Below are positions 43,521-53,565 of a stretch of 64,000 bases of DNA, piece by piece (positions within the stretch are counted from its first letter, which is position 1; each line of letters begins with the position of its first letter). The DNA lies in NCBI GenBank assembly GCA_903897855.1, contig CAIUDH010000076.1:1-64000 (forward strand), read 5' to 3'. A program made the translations under genes and the position numbers. This DNA comes from an uncultured Bacteroidota bacterium (GTDB lineage Bacteria > Bacteroidota > Bacteroidia > UKL13-3). A model generated the notes under the pieces. It was not told where the DNA came from. It worked only from the letters and a program-made list of their open reading frames with translations, and searched no databases.

Positions 43521-44084
43521 TTAGTTAAATAAATTGGGGTCTTTCTTCTTCATAAATACGGGCACTAATAATGCCAACGGGATAATAGCAAAAAGAGATT
43601 TGGCAAATTGATTCATTCCGAACTTAAGTGGCGTCATCATTTTTAAATTTTCTATGCCTTCGGCGATACCATCATCGATTTTTGAGAGCGCCTCCTCATC
43701 AGAAATATATTGTTTCATTTTCTCCACTCCTTGCGTTAATTGCTCGATGGAAGCATCAATAAATGTTTGCTTGTCGAATGTCACGAGAATCGTATAGTAG
43801 GCCATATAAATTAATGCACCAAACAAACCCGTAAGAAGTGCAATCCGAAATCCTTCACTCCAAGAAATGAAACCCCCTAATTCTTTATCTCTGAAATTTT
43901 GAATTACAAAAATAAAAAATGCAAGTAATAACAAAATATACGTTAGGGTAGTAATGCCTGTTATTGGCTTGCCTAAAAGATAAAAAAAGAGATGTGTTAC
44001 AACCTCACTCAGACCAAGGATAAGGCCCCATTTTAGAGCGCTTTTCATGGGTGATAAAATTTTAATTTCAGAATCTTGTATCAT
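43521..44084 (-). CDS. DUF4199 membrane protein
   Basis: 187 residues with four predicted membrane helices (about 14-35, 44-62, 75-100 and 160-178). The motifs WGLILGLSEVVTHLFFYLLG, GGFISWSEGFRIALLTGLFGALIYM and the C-terminal FAIIPLALLVPVFMKKK match the Bacteroidota family DUF4199. Function is unknown; the family commonly sits just upstream of a GT2 of the DPM1/GtrB type, as here (11-nt gap), suggesting a role with lipid-linked sugars. Confidence 0.87.
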   Translation of the reverse strand: MIQDSEIKILSPMKSALKWGLILGLSEVVTHLFFYLLGKPITGITTLTYILLLLAFFIFVIQNFRDKELGGFISWSEGFRIALLTGLFGALIYMAYYTILVTFDKQTFIDASIEQLTQGVEKMKQYISDEEALSKIDDGIAEGIENLKMMTPLKFGMNQFAKSLFAIIPLALLVPVFMKKKDPNLFN

Positions 44085-44105
44085 ACGTGGTGTTAAAAGG
44101 AATTT

Positions 44106-44738
44106 TTAATTAATGGTAGTAAAGCCGCTCAGTGCTGTATAGGCTGCTAATTGATAATGTGTGAAATGCTTCAGGTCAACTTTCGCCTTGTTTTCTACCC
44201 CATAGAAATAAAGCATCAATGGCAAAAACAGTTCTTTCATGTCAGAGTCGGGAGAGAGGTTTTGTGAGATGGCGAGAATTGTTTCTTCATCGCTTTCAAT
44301 CAAATCCTGATGCGTAATAATATCTTCATAAATACGATGCTCATCTTGAAACTCATCTTCATGCACCAATAAAAAATCTTCCAGGAATGTGGAGAGGTTA
44401 GCCGTCATGTCATCGTCTCTACATTCCTGTAGAAACAAGAACATGTTTAACAATTCACTTCCCCGATCCAAGGTGCTCTCTTCGATTTTTTGCCACTCCT
44501 CACTCTCGAAAAACATTTCCTTATCTACACTTTGTGCAATCGAGTTCATAATCAATAAATCGACCAAGATTTCGCTTATCGATTTTATTTTATAGTGTTC
44601 GACGGTGTCGTCCAACCTCTTCAATTTCTCAAAGAATGGATTCTCCGAAGAAAACACATTCATCATTTCTGCTCTTACGTTGAGTTGCCGTTCGCCAGCG
44701 AATATACTTTCAAGTGCGTTTCTAATGGGCTTGTGCAT
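44106..44738 (-). CDS. Acidic cytoplasmic protein of unknown function
   Basis: 210 residues with no recognised domain. It is predicted largely alpha-helical, strongly acidic, with no signal peptide or membrane segment. Glu/Asp-rich stretches occur around 78-130 (EMFFESEEWQKIEE, ECRDDDMTANLSTFLEDFLLVHEDEFQDEHRIYEDI). It is the first gene of the operon with DUF4199 and the GT2 (21-nt gap). Codon use looks like its neighbours. The antisense frame is also open for ~110 codons but is not favoured. Confidence 0.7.
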   Translation of the reverse strand: MHKPIRNALESIFAGERQLNVRAEMMNVFSSENPFFEKLKRLDDTVEHYKIKSISEILVDLLIMNSIAQSVDKEMFFESEEWQKIEESTLDRGSELLNMFLFLQECRDDDMTANLSTFLEDFLLVHEDEFQDEHRIYEDIITHQDLIESDEETILAISQNLSPDSDMKELFLPLMLYFYGVENKAKVDLKHFTHYQLAAYTALSGFTTIN

Positions 44739-45098
44739 CTATTTTAACTTCAATATTATCATTATTACAACTAAAAAAAAGTACCGATTTTTATTCTCCC
44801 TCGATACAAGAAGAATTTCCTACCCTACTTTTGTGGGCAAACCTAATAAATCATTTGAACTAATCAGCATCAAATTTGTGCGAAGTGAAAAAAATCTTCA
44901 CTACATAGCCAACTTTCGGGCAAAGCAAAGCTCCGCATAAGAAAAACATTCACTAATGTGGATTGAGAAATCGTACCAGTAGCCTAAAAATGCGAGAATA
45001 GTAATTCTAGATGTCTTTAGGACGAACTATCCAGACCGCTACTACCAATATCCTATTAAAGTGTAAAATTTCTTATCTTTCCAAAAAAAATCTCCCCT
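44739..45098. other. Divergent intergenic region, no clear gene
   Basis: About 360 bp between the acidic protein and the amidohydrolase-fold gene. It has a 6-bp hairpin (44884-44889 with 44897-44902, AGTGAA/TTCACT) and a TACTTTTG -7-like match at 44826-44833 on the plus strand, 266 nt before the next start. No supported ORF or RNA family. Confidence 0.35.
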
Positions 45099-46376
45099 AT
45101 GCGCAGTGTATTGTTTTTTATTGGCATTTTTCTTGTTTCTTTACTTAACGCCCAAAACCCTTCTCCCGCAAAGAAACAGACCGTCCCAATCATTATTAAA
45201 AATGCGACCATTCATACGGCACTAGGTGTGATTGAAAATGGCTTCTTGGTATTCGAAAATGGAAAAATAACCTATGTTGGAACCGTCGCGAAAACAATTT
45301 CAAATGCATCAGTCATTGATGCAACAGGGAAACACGTATATCCAGGCTTTATCGCACCCAATAATTATCTTGGATTAAATGAGATTGAACTCGTACGTGC
45401 TACGTTAGATTATAACGAAGTGGGTGATATAAATCCCAATGTTCGCAGTATCATTGCCTATAATACAGACTCGAAAATTATACCTACAATTCGTGTAAAT
45501 GGGGTTCTCTTATCTCAGTGTACCCCTCAAGGAGGTGTTGTAAGCGGTAGTAGTAGTATCGTCCAGCTTGATGCATGGAACTGGGAAGATGCTGCTTATA
45601 AAACCGATGAAGGGATACATATAAATTACCCTGAATTTGAGCCTCATGGCATCAACGCAGAAGAAATAAAACGTAATGAGGAGTCTAATCTAAAACAATT
45701 TGAGCTCATTAATAAGTTGATGCAAGATGCCTATGCCTACTCAAAGGAAATAGAACACATTTCCAAAAATGCCAAACTTGAAAGCATGAATGGAGTATTC
45801 AATAAAAGCAAAACAATCTATGTTCATGTAGATTACATAAAAGGCATTATTCACGCTGTGAATTTTTTCAAGAATTATCCAGTAAAAATTGTTTTAGTGG
45901 GCGCCTCCGATTGCTACCAAACGATACCTTTATTAAAAGAAAACAATATTTCTGTAATCTTAAACAATACCCATCGGCTGCCTACGCGTAGTCAAGAACT
46001 TGTTGATTTGCCTTATAAAACGGCCTTCATACTTTACAATGCTGGAATAAAATATTGCCTAGCAACCACCGGTGGCTGGCAAATAAGGAACCTGCCCTTT
46101 ATGGCAGGAACCACCGTTGCTTATGGTGTTAATAAAGAATCGGCCTTACAAAGTATTACCAAAAATGCAGCAGAGATATTGGGAATTGACAAAACTGCTG
46201 GAACATTAGAAGTGGGCAAAGATGCTACACTATTTATTTCGATTGGAGATGCCTTGGATATGCAAGGGAATATATTAACATCTGCATTCATTCAAGGACG
46301 AGAAATAAATTTGGATAATTCTCAGAAACAGCTCAATAAAAAATACGCCCAAAAATACGGAGTGAAAGAAGAATAA
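45099..46376 (+). CDS. Amidohydrolase-fold secreted protein lacking metal ligands
   Basis: 425 residues, signal peptide 1-19. The fold is that of imidazolonepropionase-like amidohydrolases: KNATIHTALGVIENGFLVFENGKITYVG, IDATGKHVYPGFIAPNNYLG, and the C-terminal SALQSITKNAAEILGIDKTAGTLEVGKDATLFI. The metal-binding HxH expected in PGFI(D)xHxH is replaced by N88 and Y90, and the usual C-terminal SD(S/T)P aspartate by CLATTGG near 317-323. It is therefore probably not a metallohydrolase. Bacteroidota often encode such a degenerate copy next to an active one; no partner follows here (the next gene is convergent). Confidence 0.82.
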   Translation: MRSVLFFIGIFLVSLLNAQNPSPAKKQTVPIIIKNATIHTALGVIENGFLVFENGKITYVGTVAKTISNASVIDATGKHVYPGFIAPNNYLGLNEIELVRATLDYNEVGDINPNVRSIIAYNTDSKIIPTIRVNGVLLSQCTPQGGVVSGSSSIVQLDAWNWEDAAYKTDEGIHINYPEFEPHGINAEEIKRNEESNLKQFELINKLMQDAYAYSKEIEHISKNAKLESMNGVFNKSKTIYVHVDYIKGIIHAVNFFKNYPVKIVLVGASDCYQTIPLLKENNISVILNNTHRLPTRSQELVDLPYKTAFILYNAGIKYCLATTGGWQIRNLPFMAGTTVAYGVNKESALQSITKNAAEILGIDKTAGTLEVGKDATLFISIGDALDMQGNILTSAFIQGREINLDNSQKQLNKKYAQKYGVKEE

Positions 46377-46412
46377 AAGTACTGAGAGTAACTTAACAAA
46401 CAGCAGTTTAGT

Positions 46413-47495
46413 TTACCTCGTAAAACATTTTTCGGCACTAGTCTTTCGTTCAATCTTCCCCGACGAGGTGTATTCTAGTGAATTCGTAAAGTAATAATGT
46501 TTTGGTAGCTCATATTTCTCTAAATAATTTCTCAATTCGGTTTTTAGTGCCTCAAGTATTAAATCCTCTAAGGGAGGTGTTTCTAAGATAACGATTAAAG
46601 CCTCTCCCAACCTTTCGTCTGGCTGCTTATAAGCGCAATAATTAAAGAAGTTTATTTTGAGGGTGGTGAAAGATTTGTCAAAAGCAGATTCGACTTTTTC
46701 TAATGATATTTTATAACCACCACTGTTAATGATATTATCCTGTCGTCCAAGTAGCTTGAATGCACCAGTTTCCTGTAATTCAATCAAATCATTCGTAATT
46801 AAATGCTCTTGAAATGGAGTGGTAATGAGAGCACAATTATTTTCGCCTACTGATATTTTTATGCCATTTAACGGACGAAAAAAAAGATCCCTCTTATCCC
46901 CATTAAGGTGTTGCAATGCAATATGAGAGGCCGTTTCGGTCATTCCATAGGTGGCGTAAATTTGTGTTTGCAACGGCTGAATGGCCGCCATCAGAGAGGA
47001 ACTCAAGGCTGCTCCACCGATAATCAATACGTCAATCTTGTTTAGTGATTCAATCGTATTTTCGGCTTGTAATCGATGGATTTGCAATGGTACCATGGCC
47101 GCAAAATCGTAATGGGACGAAATTGCTCCATTGAAAGGATTGGCGCTGGGTTCAATAATTTCCAAACTCATTCCTAGCTGTAAGGCACGAGCCAACATCA
47201 TTTTCCCTCCAGCCTTGCTAACGTCGATACAGTGCAAACAGTGCATGTCTTTTTTTAGTTGGAGCGCCAAGGCTGTATTGTTGATACTCCAAAGCATCAA
47301 GGCTCTTGTCCAGGAAATGGTTTTTGGAGGGCCTGTAGTTCCTGAAGTTTCTATTCCGAAGCTATTTTGGCTGCTCCACCAAGCCATACAGAACGTTAAT
47401 ATCGCATGCGAATAGGGGCTCCATCGATCTTGATTTATACGTTCCGGAATATTGGTGAAAAAAATTTTTTCTTGTTCCAGAATAAGAAAACTCAT
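46413..47495 (-). CDS. menE: o-Succinylbenzoate-CoA ligase-like AMP-binding enzyme (MenE)
   Basis: An acyl-adenylating enzyme, probably activating o-succinylbenzoate in menaquinone synthesis. 360 residues, the short form usual in Bacteroidota. Motifs: A3 P-loop ETSGTTGPPKTISW near 49, VLIIGGAALSSSL near 151, A5 YATYGMTETASHIAL near 176, A7 GRQDNIINSGGYKISLEKVE near 251, and terminal A10 TSSGKIERK near 342 with the catalytic Lys. Other men genes are not in the window, so the specific substrate is inferred from size and family. Confidence 0.8.
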   Translation of the reverse strand: MSFLILEQEKIFFTNIPERINQDRWSPYSHAILTFCMAWWSSQNSFGIETSGTTGPPKTISWTRALMLWSINNTALALQLKKDMHCLHCIDVSKAGGKMMLARALQLGMSLEIIEPSANPFNGAISSHYDFAAMVPLQIHRLQAENTIESLNKIDVLIIGGAALSSSLMAAIQPLQTQIYATYGMTETASHIALQHLNGDKRDLFFRPLNGIKISVGENNCALITTPFQEHLITNDLIELQETGAFKLLGRQDNIINSGGYKISLEKVESAFDKSFTTLKINFFNYCAYKQPDERLGEALIVILETPPLEDLILEALKTELRNYLEKYELPKHYYFTNSLEYTSSGKIERKTSAEKCFTR

Positions 47496-47664
47496 ATTGT
47501 CATACGTTTAATGAATATCATCTTGGGGGTTTATAGCCAATTTTGACACCCTGCAAATAGGATACCTTATTAGGCCTCAAAATTAACAACTAACCTGATA
47601 TAATAGCGTTTCGCAAATCAATAATGCAAAATCCTACTTGCATGGACAACTTTAAATTCTCTAG

Positions 47665-49332
<1,668 letters not shown>

Positions 49333-49366
49333 TTTAAGCAGTTAAACTGCACTAGCGCATAAATTG

Positions 49367-49374
49367 TATTTTTG
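49367..49374 (+). promoter_or_regulatory. -7 element (TATTTTTG) 5 nt before the ATG at 49380
   Basis: A TAnnTTTG match separated from the start codon by 5 nt, the same spacing as at 7809-7822 and 13120-13133. It implies a leaderless or nearly leaderless transcript. Confidence 0.45.
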
Positions 49375-49379
49375 CTATT

Positions 49380-50606
49380 ATGTTAAGAAAAATAGCTTTT
49401 GTTATTTATGCCATTTTTTGCATTACTTGTCTCAATGCGCAAACCCCAAGGTATCCCGTACAAGAGTTTTTTGACGACTTCGATGATGGGAGTTTTGAGA
49501 ATTGGAAAGTAACAAACAACGCAGACAATCAATATTTTTTATCGAATAGCACCTACGAAATGTATCGTAGAAGTAAAAAAACTGCCGACATGATATTCTG
49601 TAATTGGAAAAACCCATTCGTGAATTTCGAGGTAAAGCTGACATTTAAATTTGACAAGAATAAAAACAAAGAACAATATGCCGGTGTGGTTTTAAAGGCA
49701 AATTCATCTTCAGCAATTCTTGCAGAAGTTCATCAAGAAGGGAAAGTCAGAATTCGAAAAATAAGTGCAGGGAAAACATCATTTATATCGGGTAGCCCTA
49801 ATGAATCAGGCTGGATCAAATGTAATGAACTTAAGAAAGATTATAATCTCTTCGCCATTCAATGTAATAGTAATGGCTATACATTATTTCTTAACGGTGA
49901 TTCAGTGTACTATGCCACTATTGACAGCTTCACACCTGGAAAAGTTGGCCTGATTATAGGAATGAATACAAAAATAATCGCTGACAATTTTGGGGTTTAC
50001 TCCGCTGCCCCTCTGCCGGCCATGGCCGTAAATACTGATTCCAGCAATTACGAACAAAGTGCAGAAAGCACCCTTAAATCAAAACTTGAGAACGATTCAA
50101 CTCATAACACATCCAACAAGAAATCTGTCGGTACGAAACCAAGCCATAATAAAACAACCAAACCTCTCGCGAATAGTGAATTGGCTGCAGCAAACAAGAA
50201 AGTCGAAGAGCTTCAGTTGCAATTAAATCTGTTTCGGAATAAAGCCTACCAAGAGCAAGACCGTGCCGACAGTTTACAATCGATTCTAGACCATGATGGG
50301 AAAAAAGAATTTAGGGCGGAGAATAAAACACTAATCGCAAAAAATAAAGTTTTGGAAAGGCAGAATGATTCCCTGGTTACCTTAATGACGATTTACGATG
50401 ATTTACGTGCCACCATGATTAGCAGCGAAGGAAGTGAGATCAGTTTGCTGCTCACAGAAAAACTGCGGGTAGCAAAAACAAAACAGGATGAATTGGAAAA
50501 ACGTAACAAAGAGTTGGAGTTACAGAATAAAAAGCTCAATTTGCACATTAAAGATCTTGAATCGAAAGTAAAAATAACACCCTCGGCCACAAAAAAAAAG
50601 AAATAG
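49380..50606 (+). CDS. Secreted LamG/concanavalin-like protein with coiled-coil tail
   Basis: 408 residues. Signal peptide 1-21 (FCITCLNAQ). Residues ~25-210 resemble a concanavalin A-like jelly roll of the DUF1080/LamG kind: [96 protein letters not shown] Ser/Thr/Asn/Lys-rich linker (~212-265) leads to a coiled coil (~268-398) rich in heptads, then a lysine-rich C-terminus. No T9SS tail is seen. It is 2 nt upstream of panB, so it shares its operon although no link in function is obvious. Confidence 0.78.
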   Translation: MLRKIAFVIYAIFCITCLNAQTPRYPVQEFFDDFDDGSFENWKVTNNADNQYFLSNSTYEMYRRSKKTADMIFCNWKNPFVNFEVKLTFKFDKNKNKEQYAGVVLKANSSSAILAEVHQEGKVRIRKISAGKTSFISGSPNESGWIKCNELKKDYNLFAIQCNSNGYTLFLNGDSVYYATIDSFTPGKVGLIIGMNTKIIADNFGVYSAAPLPAMAVNTDSSNYEQSAESTLKSKLENDSTHNTSNKKSVGTKPSHNKTTKPLANSELAAANKKVEELQLQLNLFRNKAYQEQDRADSLQSILDHDGKKEFRAENKTLIAKNKVLERQNDSLVTLMTIYDDLRATMISSEGSEISLLLTEKLRVAKTKQDELEKRNKELELQNKKLNLHIKDLESKVKITPSATKKKK

Positions 50607-50608
50607 TT

Positions 50609-51427
50609 ATGTCGGTACACTACAAAGAAATAAAACGAATCACGACACACGTACTTCAGGAAATGAAAGAACGTGGTGAAAAAATAAGCATGCTCACCGC
50701 ATATGATTTTAGTATGGCAAAAATTTTAGATGCTGCTAAAGTTGACGTTCTTTTGGTGGGCGATAGTGCAAGCAACGTAATGGCAGGTCACATGACTACT
50801 TTGCCCATCACCCTCGACCAGATGATTTATCATGCATCCTCTGTTATTCGAGGTATTTACAGGGCCCTCGTCGTGGTCGATTTGCCATTTGGCTCCTACC
50901 AAGGCAATAGTAAGGAAGCCTTAATATCGGCCATTCGAATCATGAAAGAATCGGGGGCACATGCTATAAAGCTTGAGGGCGGAGAAGAAATATTGGAGTC
51001 TATAAAACGAATTGTTTCATCCGGCATTCCGGTGATGGGACATCTGGGTTTAACACCTCAATCGATCTATAAATTTGGAACCTTTGAAGTACGCGCCAAA
51101 GAGGAAGCTGAAGCACAAAAATTAATTCGTGATGCCCATATTTTGCAAGAAGCAGGATGTTTCGCCATCGTATTGGAAAAAATCCCTGCCGTATTAGCAA
51201 CAAAGGTAGCAACAGAAATTAAAATACCTGTCATCGGCATTGGTGCAGGCGGTGGCGTTGATGGACAGGTGCTAGTAACTCATGATTTATTAGGTATCAG
51301 CAAAGATTTCAGTCCAAGATTTATACGTCGTTATCTCAACTTGTATGATGAAATACTTAATGCCGTTGGCAAATATATTGATGATGTAAAGAATCTCGAT
51401 TTCCCCAACGAGAAAGAGCAATACTAA
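50609..51427 (+). CDS. panB: 3-methyl-2-oxobutanoate hydroxymethyltransferase
   Basis: The first committed step of pantothenate (CoA) synthesis, adding a hydroxymethyl group from methylene-THF to ketoisovalerate. 272 residues, normal length. Motifs: [36 protein letters not shown] near 26-61, [15 protein letters not shown] near 70, the [11 protein letters not shown] stretch near 90, IKLEGG near 119 (active-site Lys/Glu), [10 protein letters not shown] near 144 and the [24 protein letters not shown] stretch near 207. It starts 2 nt after the preceding stop. Confidence 0.96.
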   Translation: MSVHYKEIKRITTHVLQEMKERGEKISMLTAYDFSMAKILDAAKVDVLLVGDSASNVMAGHMTTLPITLDQMIYHASSVIRGIYRALVVVDLPFGSYQGNSKEALISAIRIMKESGAHAIKLEGGEEILESIKRIVSSGIPVMGHLGLTPQSIYKFGTFEVRAKEEAEAQKLIRDAHILQEAGCFAIVLEKIPAVLATKVATEIKIPVIGIGAGGGVDGQVLVTHDLLGISKDFSPRFIRRYLNLYDEILNAVGKYIDDVKNLDFPNEKEQY

Positions 51428-51446
51428 AACACTAACAAAATTTATA

Positions 51447-52427
51447 TTGTTCACCGCTCTCCATAACGTTGTCGTAAATAAAATTGCAGTGGCCTTACCA
51501 CAAAAAATGGTTCGCTACGACGATGAACTTTATGAGAATATAGATGCTGAAAAAAAAGAGAGATTAAAAAAAATTATCGGATTCGAAAATCGATATGTGG
51601 CCAAAGAGGAAACAGCCCTGGATTTATGCGAAGCAGCAGCACTAAAATTAGAGCTATCAGCCTCTGCTGTTGATGCTCTCATTTTTATAACTCAAACTCC
51701 CGACTACTTCCAACCTGGCAATGCTGCTATTTTACATGGCCGATTAAATTTAAAAAAAGATTGCTTTTGCCAGGATATTAATGCTGGCTGTAATGGTTAC
51801 ATCCAGGGACTTTTTCAGGCTCACCTTCTCTTACAGCAAGAAGAAATAAACGCTGTGTTACTTTGTGTTGGCGACACGATAAGCAAGACCATTAACAGTG
51901 CCGACCCGACTACGGCTCCCATTTTTGGCGATGGCGGTTCGGCCACACTCTTAACCAAAAAAATAGGCTACAAAAGCTATTTTTCATTTCATACCGATGG
52001 TACTAAATACGACCAAATAATGATTCGTAACGGAGCCTATAAAAACAGAACAAATAATCCGGATGACAATTTCCTTTTCATGGATGGTGCAGAGGTAATG
52101 CAGATGGCCATTGCAGAGGTACCTCAATCGATATCGAATCTCATTGCAAAATTTAAGCTTGAAAAAGAAGATATCGATATCTATTTTTTTCATCAAGCCA
52201 ACAACTTCATAGTAGAAACGCTAGCAAAAAACTTGAAAATTTCACTTCATAAAGCACCTCTCGTATTTTCTAAATTTGGGAATCAAAGTTCAGCCTCCAT
52301 TCCATTTACGATGGCAGATACACTCAGGAAAATGCATGCCAAGCAATGCTTACTTAGTGGATTTGGTGTCGGGTTTGCATGGGCCAATGCCATTATTGAT
52401 GTAAGCGATCTGGAAATATATTTTTAA
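51447..52427 (+). CDS. 3-oxoacyl-ACP synthase III (FabH-like) with TTG start
   Basis: 326 residues from a TTG at 51447. The first internal ATG (51507) would delete the conserved LHNVVVNKIAVALPQ strand, so TTG (or a rarer codon just upstream) is likely. It has a thiolase fold with the complete Cys-His-Asn triad: C115 in DINAGCNGYIQGL, His in IYFFHQANNFI near 246, Asn in SKFGNQSSASIPFTM near 278. GDGGSATLLTK near 156 is typical. It may start fatty-acid synthesis, or make a specialised acyl chain; a GT4 gene 27 nt downstream raises the second option. Confidence 0.88.
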   Translation: MFTALHNVVVNKIAVALPQKMVRYDDELYENIDAEKKERLKKIIGFENRYVAKEETALDLCEAAALKLELSASAVDALIFITQTPDYFQPGNAAILHGRLNLKKDCFCQDINAGCNGYIQGLFQAHLLLQQEEINAVLLCVGDTISKTINSADPTTAPIFGDGGSATLLTKKIGYKSYFSFHTDGTKYDQIMIRNGAYKNRTNNPDDNFLFMDGAEVMQMAIAEVPQSISNLIAKFKLEKEDIDIYFFHQANNFIVETLAKNLKISLHKAPLVFSKFGNQSSASIPFTMADTLRKMHAKQCLLSGFGVGFAWANAIIDVSDLEIYF

Positions 52428-52454
52428 TACCACAAAGAAAAAACTTTATACTCA

Positions 52455-53564
52455 TTGATACTCGTTCATAGCACACATACCTGGCTCCCGCTTACCGAGC
52501 AGTGGATTTACCGACAAGTGAAACACATTACAGGGATGCAACAAATTGTAGTATGTGATAAAAAGGATGCCACGATGGAGGAACTTGTTCAAACATACTA
52601 TAATCCTCAATCACTTTACAGCCTTTCGAATCGAGTAAGAAATAAACTTGGAATGTCTGACCGTTTCCGAAGCAAAATATTGGAAATTTACGATACGCCC
52701 ATTCTATTCTCTCATTATGGCATACAAGGCTTCCGCGATTTACAATTAAAAAAGAAAAAACACATAACGCGTTTTTACGGCTATGATTTAACACGTACCT
52801 TGAAATCGGATAGGCGTTGGAAAAACAGATACGAGAAACTCTTTGATGAATGCGATACCTTTATTGTTGAAGGACCTTCAATGAAAACCACATTGACTTC
52901 ACTGGGCTGCCCTGAAAATAAAATTAATATAAGTTATCTGGGAACCGAAGTTGCAGATATACCCTTTAGTCCTAGGAAGGAAAATGACACACTGAATGTT
53001 TTGATCGCATGTGCTACAGCCGAACGGAAGGGAATCATTTATGCTTTAAAAGCATTGGAAAAAGCAATACGGCAGTATAAAATCCCTATACACATTCATT
53101 GGGTAGGCGCACGAAACTCCAACTATATCGAATATGTTAAATACGAAAAACTATTAAATGATTTCATCGCTGCCTCTAATTTACAGCCGCACATCACCAG
53201 ATATGGGTTTTTGCCACAAAAAGAATTACAAGTGATCGCAAGGAAATGCGAGATTGCTATTCATCCTAGCGTTTGGGCCGCCGATGGCGACTGTGAAGGA
53301 GGATACCCGGTAGTATTAATCGATTTGATGGCATCAGGTCTGCCCGTGATATCAACTACCCATTGCGACATTCCTGAAGTGGTGACGAATGAAAACGGTT
53401 ATTTATGCCCAGAAAAAAATGTAGACGCCCTCATTGAGGCATTGGTTGATGCTTATCAGGAGAATACCTATATCAAAAAGTCGGTAGTCGCAAGAATTAC
53501 AACAGAAAAAAAATTCGATTGGGATATTTTAGGACTTGAACTTACTAAGATAATAGGACACTAA
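52455..53564 (+). CDS. Glycosyltransferase family 4 with TTG start
   Basis: 369 residues from a TTG at 52455, the only NTG able to preserve the ILVHSTHTWLPLTEQWIYRQ N-terminus. GT-B fold: FSHYGIQGFRDLQL near 77, TRFYGYDLTR near 99, the hinge LNVLIACATAERKGIIYALKAL near 177 and the donor motif EIAIHPSVWAADGDCEGGYPVVLIDLMASGLPVIST near 263-298, a full EExxxxxxxE equivalent with an acidic insertion. VTNENGYLCPEKNVDALIEAL near 308 ends the domain. It is the last gene of the panB-KAS III-GT4 run and converges within 1 nt on the GT-C gene. Confidence 0.87.
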   Translation: MILVHSTHTWLPLTEQWIYRQVKHITGMQQIVVCDKKDATMEELVQTYYNPQSLYSLSNRVRNKLGMSDRFRSKILEIYDTPILFSHYGIQGFRDLQLKKKKHITRFYGYDLTRTLKSDRRWKNRYEKLFDECDTFIVEGPSMKTTLTSLGCPENKINISYLGTEVADIPFSPRKENDTLNVLIACATAERKGIIYALKALEKAIRQYKIPIHIHWVGARNSNYIEYVKYEKLLNDFIAASNLQPHITRYGFLPQKELQVIARKCEIAIHPSVWAADGDCEGGYPVVLIDLMASGLPVISTTHCDIPEVVTNENGYLCPEKNVDALIEALVDAYQENTYIKKSVVARITTEKKFDWDILGLELTKIIGH

Positions 53565-53565
53565 A

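Noticed and set aside
44605-44940. 111-codon plus-strand open frame
   Set aside because: About 40% of it is antisense to the acidic-protein gene, it has no recognisable domain, no promoter at proper spacing, and a low-complexity start. It is probably a shadow frame.
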